Below are positions 1 through 5,364 of a stretch of 8,396 bases of DNA, piece after piece (the first letter of the stretch is position 1; each line of letters starts with the position of its first letter). Source of the DNA: Lachnospira sp. UBA5912 (lineage in GTDB: Bacteria > Bacillota > Clostridia > Lachnospirales > Lachnospiraceae). The notes beneath the pieces were generated by a model, which did not search any database, was not told where the DNA came from, and saw only the letters and a program-made list of their open reading frames with translations. The DNA lies in contig DJDY01000132.1 in assembly GCA_002435585.1 (NCBI GenBank), positions 17,747 to 26,142 of the forward strand, read 5' to 3'. Made by a program: the position numbers and the translations under genes.

Positions 1-2278
1 TGTTCATTTCTCTCTTGATAGCACCGATTGCTGCGAAGCAAGGAGCGCAGAGAAGGTTGAATGTAAGGAATGAGAATCCTGCTAACTTAGTGAACTGAAG
101 TGCAAGTGCTGCATATGGAGATAAATCTCCGCCGCCATAAAGGATACCCATAGTACCAACGATATTTTCCTTGGCTACAAGTCCTGTTATTGAGGCTACG
201 GCTGCCTGCCAGTTACCCCATCCAAGTGGTGTGAATATCCAGCAGATTGCACTACCAATCTTTGCTAAAATACTCATATCAATCTCATCTTCTGCTAACA
301 TTCTGAATCCATCATCTGTGAATCCAAAGTATGTTGTGAACCATACAACGATTGTAGAAAGGAGGATGATTGTACCAGCCTTCTTGATGAATGACCAGCC
401 ACGCTCCCACATACTTCTAAGTACGTTGCCAACTGTTGGAATATGATATGCAGGAAGTTCCATAACGAATGGTGCTGGATCTCCGCTGAATAACTTTGTC
501 TTCTTTAATATGATACCTGATACAATGATTGCTGCCATACCAATGAAGTAAGCTGATGTTGCAACCCATGGTGAACCACCAAAGATAGCACCTGCAATCA
601 TAGCGATGAATGGTGTCTTAGCACCACAAGGTATAAATGTTGTTGTCATAATTGTCATACGACGGTCTCTTTCGTTTTCGATTGTACGTGAAGCCATGAT
701 ACCAGGAACACCACAACCTGTACCGATAAGAATAGGAATGAATGACTTTCCTGAAAGACCGAATCTTCTAAAGATTCTATCCATAATAAATGCGATACGT
801 GCCATATATCCGCATGCCTCTAAGATAGCAAGTAATAAGAATAATACTAACATCTGAGGAACGAAACCAAGTACAGCACCAACACCGGCTACAATACCAT
901 CAAGGATAAGTCCTTTTAACCAGTCTGCACAACCAATTGCATCAAGACCATTTTCGATAAGTTTTGGAATACCGGGAACCCATACACCATAATTAGCTGG
1001 ATCTGGTGCAGCGCCATCATACTTGATAGCAAGGTCAATAGCTTCCTTGATATCATCAGCATCTGCTGTATCTTCTGTAGTTGCAAGTGTATCTTCGTCT
1101 TCTACTGTGTAGTCAACTGAATCTGATGACTTAACCATAGCCTTAAGGCTTGTAAGAGCCTTTACAGCTTCCTCTGACTCATAGTCTTCTGCTTCTGTGT
1201 CAATAGCATCTGCTATTTCCTCACCTGATGAGCCAAGGCTATCTACATATGCTGCAATGATTTCATCTGAGTCGCCATATTCTTCTTTTACTTCTTCATA
1301 GGCTGAAGAACCGATACCGAAAAGATGGAAACCATCACCAAATAAACCATCGTTAGCCCAGTCTGTGGCTGCTGAACCAACTGTTACCATTGCAATGTAA
1401 TATACTAAGAACATAACTGCTGCAAATATTGGAAGAGCCAATATTCTGTTAGTTACAATCTTATCAATCTTATCTGAAGTTGAAAGCTTATCTTTAGTCT
1501 GTGCTTTCTTAACACAATCATCAATGATTGATGATATATATGTATATCTTTCATTAGTGATAATACTTTCTGTATCATCATCAAAATCTTTCTCAAGTTT
1601 TGCTATCTCATCGGATACATCTGGAACGCTTGTCATTAGCTGTCCTATCTTATCATCCTTCTCAAGCAGCTTGATAGCAAAGAATCTTTTCTGCTCATCT
1701 GCTACATCAAGACCAATTCTGTCTTCAACATCTTCAATAACAGATTCGACTTCATCACTAAACTTATGAACAAGTTTATTGACCTTTTTAGACTGGGCAA
1801 GCTTTACAGCCTTTTCTGCTGCTTCTTTAATGCCTGTTCCCTTAAGTGCTGATATCTCAACAACCTCACAACCGAGTTTTTCGGATAACTTTGCCGTGTT
1901 AAGTGTGATACCATTCTTAGCTAAAAGGTCTACCATATTAACAGCCATGATTACCGGAATACCAAGTTCCATAATCTGTGTTGAAAGATACAAGTTTCTT
2001 TCAATATTAGTACCATCAACTATATTGATGATAGCATCAGGTCTTTCGTTAATAAGATAGTTTCTTGCAACTACTTCCTCTAATGTATATGGAGAAAGTG
2101 AATAAATACCTGGTAAATCCATAATGGCAACATCTTTGTGTCCCTTTAGTTTACCTTCTTTTTTCTCAACAGTAACACCCGGCCAGTTACCTACGAACTG
2201 GTTAGAGCCTGTGAGTGCATTGAACAATGTTGTTTTACCGCAGTTTGGGTTACCTGCTAATGCAATCTTAATTGACAT
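1..2278 (-). CDS. feoB: FeoB ferrous iron transporter, C-terminus cut by window edge
   Basis: FeoB imports Fe(II) across the cytoplasmic membrane; it has a cytosolic G-protein domain fused to a polytopic membrane domain. The visible 759 residues start at an ATG preceded by AGAGGT. G motifs are clear: G1 GNPNCGKT (9-16), G2 Thr36 within GNWPGVT, G3 DLPG (54-57), G4 NMVD (114-117), G5 SALK (143-146). A helical linker follows, then membrane segments beginning near residue 300 (LALPIFAAVMFLVYYIA). Gate-type motifs are FVPQ (472-475), LEACGYMAR (486-494), GCGVPGIMA (from 521) and FIPCGAK. The visible part ends at the conserved FNLLCAPCFAAIGAIKRE near the C-terminus, so only the last membrane segment or so is missing. 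Oddities are an acidic insertion (residues 327-421) and EAC where EDS is common. It lies 115 nt downstream of a feoA. Identity as FeoB is firm; Fe(II) rather than Mn(II) preference is inferred from family and context. Confidence 0.97.
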   Translation of the reverse strand, partial: MSIKIALAGNPNCGKTTLFNALTGSNQFVGNWPGVTVEKKEGKLKGHKDVAIMDLPGIYSLSPYTLEEVVARNYLINERPDAIINIVDGTNIERNLYLSTQIMELGIPVIMAVNMVDLLAKNGITLNTAKLSEKLGCEVVEISALKGTGIKEAAEKAVKLAQSKKVNKLVHKFSDEVESVIEDVEDRIGLDVADEQKRFFAIKLLEKDDKIGQLMTSVPDVSDEIAKLEKDFDDDTESIITNERYTYISSIIDDCVKKAQTKDKLSTSDKIDKIVTNRILALPIFAAVMFLVYYIAMVTVGSAATDWANDGLFGDGFHLFGIGSSAYEEVKEEYGDSDEIIAAYVDSLGSSGEEIADAIDTEAEDYESEEAVKALTSLKAMVKSSDSVDYTVEDEDTLATTEDTADADDIKEAIDLAIKYDGAAPDPANYGVWVPGIPKLIENGLDAIGCADWLKGLILDGIVAGVGAVLGFVPQMLVLFLLLAILEACGYMARIAFIMDRIFRRFGLSGKSFIPILIGTGCGVPGIMASRTIENERDRRMTIMTTTFIPCGAKTPFIAMIAGAIFGGSPWVATSAYFIGMAAIIVSGIILKKTKLFSGDPAPFVMELPAYHIPTVGNVLRSMWERGWSFIKKAGTIILLSTIVVWFTTYFGFTDDGFRMLAEDEIDMSILAKIGSAICWIFTPLGWGNWQAAVASITGLVAKENIVGTMGILYGGGDLSPYAALALQFTKLAGFSFLTFNLLCAPCFAAIGAIKREMN

Positions 2279-2350
2279 CTTTCTACCTCTTTCCTTGTAT
2301 AGTCATTACACTTAGTTGTAACTGTCTTTGTTTAGATTGTACTTGCTGTG

Positions 2351-2366
2351 ATTAGTCCTTGCTAAC
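2351..2366 (-). promoter_or_regulatory. Candidate operator in the feoA-feoB gap
   Basis: On the minus strand this reads GTTAGCAAGGACTAAT, a one-base deviation from the GTTAG-N6-CTAAC palindrome found at the upstream feo promoter and in the DUF2325 leader. No convincing promoter lies next to it; the only -10-like string downstream (TATACA, close to the feoB ribosome binding site) has no -35. It may be a secondary binding site inside the operon, or chance in AT-rich DNA. The rest of the gap holds a T8 run (minus strand, 2375-2382) without a matching hairpin. Confidence 0.35.
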
Positions 2367-2393
2367 CTCTGCCTAAAAAAAATATACATCCTG

Positions 2394-2612
2394 CTAGTTA
2401 ACTTCAATCATAGCTGCATCTGCCTTACGGATAGATAACTCATATCCTCTGACAGTTACCTCGATTGGATCACCTAAAGGTGCAACTTTTCTTACATAGA
2501 CCTCAACGCCCTTTGTGATGCCCATATCCATAATTCTTCTCTTAACTGGACCTTCACCATTAAGCTTGGCAACTTTAACAGTCTGACCTACAGAAACTTC
2601 CTTTAAAGTCAT
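2394..2612 (-). CDS. feoA: FeoA domain protein, proximal to feoB
   Basis: Small cytosolic SH3-like-fold protein of 72 aa, the usual FeoA size (about 70-85 aa). FeoA is needed for FeoB-dependent Fe(II) uptake and is thought to act on the FeoB cytosolic domain. Visible family features are the MTLKE start, the glycine-rich turn LNGEGPVKRRI (18-28), the MDMGITKG core (29-36), VRKVAPLGDPIEV (40-52) and RGYELSIRKADAAMIEV (55-71). An ATG two codons upstream (2618) leaves only 2 nt after AAGGAG, whereas the ATG at 2612 leaves 8 nt, so 2612 is chosen. It is the second of two dissimilar FeoA proteins here and lies 115 nt upstream of feoB, so it is most likely the direct FeoB partner. No promoter of its own is evident. 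Confidence 0.93.
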   Translation of the reverse strand: MTLKEVSVGQTVKVAKLNGEGPVKRRIMDMGITKGVEVYVRKVAPLGDPIEVTVRGYELSIRKADAAMIEVN

Positions 2613-2620
2613 CTTCATCT

Positions 2621-2626
2621 CTCCTT
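2621..2626 (-). promoter_or_regulatory. Ribosome binding site that sets the feoA (proximal) start
   Basis: AAGGAG on the minus strand. Spacing is 8 nt to the ATG at 2612 but only 2 nt to the ATG at 2618, which favours the shorter protein. Confidence 0.8.
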
Positions 2627-2630
2627 CATA

Positions 2631-2653
2631 AATGATTATTGTTAATCATCATT
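2631..2653 (-). promoter_or_regulatory. Near-perfect palindrome just upstream of proximal feoA
   Basis: Arms AATGATTATT and AATCATCATT flank a 3-bp centre (GTT) and pair at 9 of 10 positions. On the minus strand it continues from GATAATGATGATT, which loosely resembles the Fur box GATAATGATAATCATTATC (about 13 of 19 positions by eye). It ends 5 nt before the AAGGAG ribosome binding site, so it could be a metal-regulator site or an mRNA hairpin affecting translation. No promoter is visible beside it. Confidence 0.35.
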
Positions 2654-2896
2654 ATCCTTGCATCGTACTTATAAACTGATAACAAATGTATATTCATAAA
2701 AATATACTGGCAATGATGAAATCTATATAGAGGCTTGCATAACAAGTCTTTATAACATATGAATCACTATAACAGTTAATTCGTAATAATCTAATAAATT
2801 AATCTAAGCAAATAACTATATTAAATCAATCTATTAAATTAAACCTATCAGACATATTAATAAATTCAATCCGATAATTAAACTGTCATATATTCC

Positions 2897-3106
2897 TTAT
2901 ACCATAATCTTAGTAGCCATATCTTTACCTATAGCCACCCTTGATTCTTTTATGTTAACTATAACATTACCACCAGTCTTAGAAACTACTGTTACGATAG
3001 CTCCAACCACAAATCCGAGATTCTCAAGAAAGCGTCTTGTTTCCTCTTTTCCTCCGACCCTTGTTATTGTCGCTGTCTCACCTTCACCTATCATTGATAA
3101 TGGCAT
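2897..3106 (-). CDS. feoA: FeoA domain protein, promoter-proximal
   Basis: FeoA-like SH3-fold protein of 69 aa, first gene after the feo promoter. It shows the FeoA layout: MPLSMIGEGE start, ITRVGGKEETRRFLENLGF (14-32), a hydrophobic strand VVGAIVTVV (33-41), TGGNVIVNI (44-52) and the closing RVAIGKDMATKIMV (56-69). It differs strongly from the second FeoA, lacking the VAPLGDP turn, so the two are not a recent duplication. Possible starts are GTG 3115, ATG 3112 and ATG 3106; AGGAG at 3115-3119 sits 8 nt before 3106 and overlaps or crowds the others, so 3106 is chosen. Tandem FeoA proteins upstream of FeoB are common in Clostridia. Whether this copy contacts FeoB or has a regulatory role is unknown. 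Confidence 0.92.
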   Translation of the reverse strand: MPLSMIGEGETATITRVGGKEETRRFLENLGFVVGAIVTVVSKTGGNVIVNIKESRVAIGKDMATKIMV

Positions 3107-3114
3107 AATCATCA

Positions 3115-3119
3115 CTCCT
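3115..3119 (-). promoter_or_regulatory. Ribosome binding site that sets the promoter-proximal feoA start
   Basis: AGGAG on the minus strand, 8 nt before the ATG at 3106. It overlaps the in-frame GTG at 3115 and leaves only 2 nt before the ATG at 3112, so neither of those is a likely start. Confidence 0.75.
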
Positions 3120-3197
3120 GTCTGTATATAATGATGTGGATATCATTCGCAATTATTACCACTCCTAATGTTGATAATGTTTTTCATTTACCACGGT

Positions 3198-3213
3198 GTT
3201 AGTATATACTAAC
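3198..3213 (-). promoter_or_regulatory. Palindromic operator over the feo -10 box
   Basis: GTTAGTATATACTAAC is a perfect 16-bp palindrome (GTTAG-N6-CTAAC). It covers the -10 hexamer of the feo promoter. The same GTTAG/CTAAC half-sites with 6- or 7-bp centres recur in the DUF2325 leader. TTAG/CTAA half-sites are the hallmark of the metal-dependent DtxR/IdeR repressors, though the classical DtxR box has the half-sites closer together (GTTAG-S-CTAAC). A DtxR-family regulator sensing Fe(II) or Mn(II) is therefore an inference. Confidence 0.75.
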
Positions 3214-3229
3214 GCTTATTAGATGTCAA
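3201..3229 (-). promoter_or_regulatory. Sigma-A type promoter of the feoA-feoA-feoB unit
   Basis: On the minus strand a perfect -35 TTGACA (3224-3229) and a -10 TATACT (3201-3206) are separated by exactly 17 bp. Transcription would start near 3194, giving a leader of about 90 nt before feoA. The -10 is embedded in the palindromic operator at 3198-3213, so a bound repressor would block polymerase directly. Confidence 0.85.
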
Positions 3230-3276
3230 TTACTTTTTTTAGATATTTTTAATTTATGTTATATTTTTGCAACAGA

Positions 3277-3318
3277 AGTAAGTTTTGCCGAATAATATTA
3301 AGAAAAACCTAACTTACT
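3277..3318 (-). repeat. Inverted repeat, 8-bp arms
   Basis: AGTAAGTT (3277-3284) and AACTTACT (3311-3318) are perfectly complementary across a 26-nt AT-rich centre. The right arm overlaps CCTAAC (3308-3313), a half-site-like string similar to the operators. It lies about 50 bp upstream of the feo -35, so a DNA-binding role is as possible as an RNA hairpin. Confidence 0.35.
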
Positions 3319-3362
3319 GTCTGGCACACATTCTTAACAAACTGACGACATCATATGTGTGA

Positions 3363-3400
3363 GAAGCTGATGCACATGCATCAACGATGCCTGAAGCTTC
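3363..3400 (-). repeat. Compound hairpin with nested palindrome
   Basis: Outer arms GAAGC (3363-3367) and GCTTC (3396-3400) enclose a perfect inverted repeat TGATGCA-CA-TGCATCA (3368-3383). A further GATGC at 3386-3390 could pair alternatively with GCATC inside the palindrome, giving two mutually exclusive folds. No U tract follows on the minus strand. Function unknown. Confidence 0.4.
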
Positions 3401-3434
3401 AATCGGATATGATTTACAAACATAAATGTGTGGC

Positions 3435-3504
3435 TAAATCAAAGTAAGAAGGCGGAATTGTGCGCTTTGCACACAATTCTGCCCCTTCCGTCCTGCTTGA
3501 TTTA
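3435..3504 (-). repeat. 70-bp imperfect palindrome, possible structured RNA or MITE-like repeat
   Basis: Terminal arms TAAATCAA (3435-3442) and TTGATTTA (3497-3504) are perfect inverted repeats. Inside, in minus-strand RNA, GAATTGTGTGC pairs with GCGCACAATTC across an AAA loop (11 bp including one G-U). Between the outer and inner stems GAAGG can pair with CCTTC, with asymmetric purine-rich bulges (GGGGCA; AGCAGGAC). The whole can fold as one long bulged hairpin. It could be the 3' end of the flavodoxin transcript, a small RNA, or a short dispersed repeat. It lacks the U run of an intrinsic terminator. Confidence 0.5.
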
Positions 3505-3595
3505 ATTGAATATTCAGTACTAAATTATGCCACAACCAGACAAATATAAACTACCAGCAGTCATACATACTTTGTGAAATGTACTTTAAGTTTGA

Positions 3596-4018
3596 TTATG
3601 CTAATGCAGCTCCAAGATTTCTACAATTTTCCTTTGCTTCATCGTCTGGTGCCTCATTACAGATTACAGGATCAGCTGCCAGATCAGCCCCATCTTTTTT
3701 ACACCTGTCTGCCCATTCATCCATCCATTCGCCACTGCCCCAGCCGTATGAGCCAAAAAGAGCAATCTTTTTTCCAGATAGACTTCCCTCACAATCTGTA
3801 AACATTGGCTCGAATTCTGATTCTTCAAGGTTCTCTGCACCCATAGCCGGGCATCCAAATGCTACAGCATCATATGCAGCAAGATCTGATGCGCTAAATC
3901 CTGAGGCTGTAAGAGTTGTTACCTCTGCACCCTTTGCCTTTGCACCTTCTGCTACCTCATTAGCCATAGCCTCTGTATTACCTGTTCCACTCCAATATAC
4001 TACTGCAACTTTACTCAT
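3596..4018 (-). CDS. Short-chain flavodoxin
   Basis: FMN-binding electron carrier of 140 aa, cytosolic, which can stand in for ferredoxin when iron is scarce. The phosphate-binding loop SGTGNTE is at residues 10-16. The FMN loops match the Clostridium beijerinckii type: GCPAMGAENLEESEFEPMF (55-73), with Met59 where the Clostridium protein has its flavin-facing Met, and GSYGWGSGEWMDEW (89-102), with Trp93 in the stacking position. ISGKKIALFG-like strands and the acidic surface are typical. The start ATG follows GGAGG (4029-4033) at 10 nt. It lies 167 nt below DUF3793, beyond a terminator-like hairpin. In the gap only an isolated TATAAT (minus strand, about 4093-4098) is seen without a matching -35, so it may be transcribed by read-through or from a weak promoter. 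Placement between an iron-linked promoter and feo suits an iron-sparing role. Confidence 0.95.
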   Translation of the reverse strand: MSKVAVVYWSGTGNTEAMANEVAEGAKAKGAEVTTLTASGFSASDLAAYDAVAFGCPAMGAENLEESEFEPMFTDCEGSLSGKKIALFGSYGWGSGEWMDEWADRCKKDGADLAADPVICNEAPDDEAKENCRNLGAALA

Positions 4019-4173
4019 TTCTTAATATCCTCCATTTTAATTAATAACTGCATAAACGGATGCATTATGACTTAAGTGAAAGATACATGTTCCTGCCTGC
4101 ATTATAAAACTTTAGAACTTATACTTCCTGTATCATGTTACACTTATTCGTTTATGACATAATATATTGAAAA

Positions 4174-4196
4174 TGAATGCATTAGCTATGCATTCA
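4174..4196 (-). terminator. Terminator-like hairpin overlapping the DUF3793 stop codon
   Basis: In minus-strand RNA UGAAUGCAU pairs with AUGCAUUCA (9 bp, perfect) around a 5-nt loop, followed by UUUUC. The stop codon UAG straddles the loop edge, so the hairpin begins within the last codons of DUF3793. The stem is AU-rich and the U tract short, so it may be a leaky terminator between DUF3793 and the flavodoxin gene. Confidence 0.55.
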
Positions 4197-4746
4197 CAGT
4201 CAATTGATTTAACGTTCTGCCTCCTGTGAATACTTTCTTATAAACTATCGAACATTTCTTGAAACGTTTAAATGTTCTTACACTTTCCTGCTCATCAGAA
4301 TACACCTTCCATACGCCGCAAAACTTACAATTCTGTCCTTTGTTAAGTATGAATTCCTTTACATCCTGTGCAGGATATCCCAGAAACAATCCTATCTCAT
4401 GAGGAAAACATCCGCTTTCACCAAGACGTATCTCTAGTTTTTTTATAGCCTCATCCACATTTCTGACCGAATATCCATAACTAAGAAGTATATTCCACAC
4501 TTCATCTTTATTAATATCCTTAAAAAGAAGGCTTCGTCTATATACATATATGAGTGCACTTGTATCACTACATCTTAAAGCCCTGATATACAATCCCTTG
4601 ATATTAAGTTCTTTGTTTGCCTCATCTAGTTCCATCATAAAATCTGTCCTGCTACTGTACCTGTAATTAAACAGATTAGCAGTTTTTATTCCGGCTAACG
4701 TTGGTGCGCATTCGATGACTATCTGTGCTTCAAGTCTGCTGCTCAT
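4186..4746 (-). CDS. DUF3793 family protein, function unknown
   Basis: A 186-aa protein I recognise as DUF3793 from its conserved blocks: CAPTLAGIK (13-21), FPHEIGLFLGYPAQDV (114-129) and CKFCGVWKVY (140-149), followed by a basic stretch around Cys165. No signal peptide or membrane segment is seen, so it is probably cytosolic. It has cysteines at 13, 59, 113, 140, 143 and 165; the CxxC at 140-143 plus Cys165 could bind a metal or form a redox site, but this is inference. The start is supported by AGGAGG (4753-4758) 6 nt before the ATG. It lies 48 nt after DUF2325, consistent with one transcript from the operator-bearing promoter at 5372-5400. In Clostridia this family often sits near flavodoxin or iron genes, as here. 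Biochemical role unknown. Confidence 0.88.
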   Translation of the reverse strand: MSSRLEAQIVIECAPTLAGIKTANLFNYRYSSRTDFMMELDEANKELNIKGLYIRALRCSDTSALIYVYRRSLLFKDINKDEVWNILLSYGYSVRNVDEAIKKLEIRLGESGCFPHEIGLFLGYPAQDVKEFILNKGQNCKFCGVWKVYSDEQESVRTFKRFKKCSIVYKKVFTGGRTLNQLTVNA

Positions 4747-4794
4747 TGCAATCCTCCTGTTTTCACCTGGATTTTTATGGTTTTCCTTATCAGA

Positions 4795-5091
4795 TTAGCA
4801 TGCCTTATTTCCAGAAACATATTCCTGAAGTACAGCGTTAAGCGAAGATGCGCTGCTTGAATGTGCACGTACTATATGTATATCCTTACTCTTGGCCTCT
4901 GTGACAGCACTGTGTACCATCTTGTGTGAGACAGTATTTGTGAAAAGTATCATAAGGTCTGGATTGCCTATCTGCTTGCTGAATCCGCTTTTTTCCTTTA
5001 CAAATACTTTGGCTTTACATCCATGTTTTTTACATATTTTCTCATATTGACATACCATACATTCATTGCCACCAATTATAACTACGCTCAT
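4795..5091 (-). CDS. DUF2325 family protein, four cysteines, function unknown
   Basis: A 98-aa cytosolic protein with the DUF2325 pattern: SVVIIGGNE start (2-10), KICKKHGCKAKVF (18-30), IGNPDLMILFTNTVSHKMV (41-59) and the IVRAHSSSASSL block near the end. The open frame continues upstream to an ATG at 5193, but AAGGAGG (5098-5104) lies 6 nt before the ATG at 5091 and the family begins there, so 5091 is chosen. Cys11, Cys14, Cys20 and Cys25 form a compact CxxC-x5-C-x4-C cluster, and a further Cys ends the protein; a metal or Fe-S ligand set is possible but unproven. It is the first gene after a strong promoter with operator palindromes and is followed 48 nt later by DUF3793. The iron link comes from the operator shared with feoA. 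Confidence 0.88.
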   Translation of the reverse strand: MSVVIIGGNECMVCQYEKICKKHGCKAKVFVKEKSGFSKQIGNPDLMILFTNTVSHKMVHSAVTEAKSKDIHIVRAHSSSASSLNAVLQEYVSGNKAC

Positions 5092-5097
5092 CCTTAT

Positions 5098-5104
5098 CCT
5101 CCTT
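5098..5104 (-). promoter_or_regulatory. Ribosome binding site that sets the DUF2325 start
   Basis: AAGGAGG on the minus strand, 6 nt before the ATG at 5091. Nothing comparable precedes the in-frame ATG at 5193 (upstream is AAGATTTCAAA), which rules against the 132-aa version. Confidence 0.85.
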
Positions 5105-5249
5105 GTACTGCTAATCCGCTTATATCCAATACTGCATATTAATATTCCAAAACGCAAAACATAATAAGCAGCCTCACATTCTATATAATCCATTTTGAAA
5201 TCTTTAAGCTTTTACACTTTTACACATTGTATAAATAATTATTGTCTAT

Positions 5250-5266
5250 GTTAGTTTATATCTAAC
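5250..5266 (-). promoter_or_regulatory. GTTAG-N7-CTAAC palindrome in the DUF2325 leader
   Basis: Minus strand GTTAGATATAAACTAAC has perfect half-sites with a 7-bp centre, one base longer than the other copies. It is separated from the next copy by only 4 bp, so two protein dimers could bind side by side. A TATAAA string inside it could be a weak second -10. Confidence 0.5.
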
Positions 5267-5270
5267 TTAT

Positions 5271-5286
5271 GTTAGTTATTGCTAAC
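5271..5286 (-). promoter_or_regulatory. GTTAG-N6-CTAAC operator in the DUF2325 leader
   Basis: Minus strand GTTAGCAATAACTAAC has the same half-sites and 6-bp spacing as the operator over the feo -10. It lies about 85 bp downstream of the predicted transcription start, so it would act as a roadblock or on a second, weaker promoter. Confidence 0.6.
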
Positions 5287-5302
5287 TTGTATCTTTTAAA
5301 TA

Positions 5303-5321
5303 AACGGGCACCCGACCCGTT
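5303..5321 (-). terminator. GC-rich leader hairpin, possible attenuator
   Basis: In minus-strand RNA AACGGG pairs with CCCGUU around a 7-nt loop (UCGGGUG) and is followed by UAUUU. It is the most GC-rich patch in the neighbourhood. It lies in the leader between the promoter at 5372-5400 and DUF2325, so if it terminates transcription it could act as an attenuator. Stem length (6 bp) and U tract are marginal, and a passive leader hairpin is also possible. Confidence 0.45.
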
Positions 5322-5348
5322 CATTCAATGTATTACATAGGCATATGT

Positions 5349-5364
5349 GTTAGTTAGTTCTAAC
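5349..5364 (-). promoter_or_regulatory. GTTAG-N6-CTAAC operator at the DUF2325 transcription start
   Basis: Minus strand GTTAGAACTAACTAAC has the same half-sites and spacing as the feo operator. It lies just downstream of the -10 (5372-5377), over the expected +1, a typical repressor position. A degenerate fourth half-site pair (CTAAC at 5380-5384) overlaps the -10 itself. Confidence 0.65.

Larger units (their letters stand above)
2613..2896 (-). other. Long AT-rich intergenic spacer between the two feoA genes
   Basis: This 284-nt stretch has no supportable ORF and no TTGACA/TATAAT pair or U-tract terminator that I can find. It holds the downstream gene's ribosome binding site, a near-perfect palindrome at 2631-2653, and a weak 7-bp inverted repeat at 2688-2694/2701-2707 (GTATATT/AATATAC). 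The remainder is runs of A and T. Its length is unusual for genes of one presumed operon, so it may host mRNA processing or a weak promoter. Confidence 0.5.
3214..3595 (-). other. 380-nt intergenic region with several inverted repeats
   Basis: Between the flavodoxin stop and the feo promoter there is no credible ORF. Besides the -35 box at its low end, it contains an inverted repeat at 3277-3318, a compound hairpin at 3363-3400 and a 70-bp imperfect palindrome at 3435-3504, described separately. None is followed by a clear minus-strand U tract, so I cannot name one as the flavodoxin terminator. The density of foldable sequence suggests a structured 3' UTR, a small RNA or a small non-coding repeat element. 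Confidence 0.5.

Noticed and set aside
171..2315. Plus-strand open frames opposite feoB
   Set aside because: FeoB is continuous on the minus strand from 2278 to the window edge with all G motifs; the plus-strand frames have no recognisable motif.
2369..2393. T8 run after proximal feoA as an intrinsic terminator
   Set aside because: No stable stem precedes the run on the minus strand, and feoB follows without a convincing promoter of its own.
2688..2707. GTATATT/AATATAC inverted repeat as terminator or operator
   Set aside because: Only 7 AT-rich base pairs without a U tract; expected by chance in such AT-rich DNA.
3435..3504. Metal riboswitch (for example NiCo/czcD type) upstream of feo
   Set aside because: It lies upstream of the feo promoter, not in the feo leader, and I could not match the conserved core of any known class.
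3579..4025. Plus-strand 148-aa open frame opposite flavodoxin
   Set aside because: Flavodoxin on the minus strand has all FMN loops and a ribosome binding site; the opposite frame is a shadow.
4093..4123. Promoter for flavodoxin from the isolated TATAAT
   Set aside because: No -35-like hexamer at 16-18 bp and no extended -10; kept only as a possibility in the gene note.
4795..5193. A 132-aa version of DUF2325 starting at ATG 5193
   Set aside because: No ribosome binding site precedes 5193, the extra residues do not resemble the family, and AAGGAGG sits 6 nt before the ATG at 5091.
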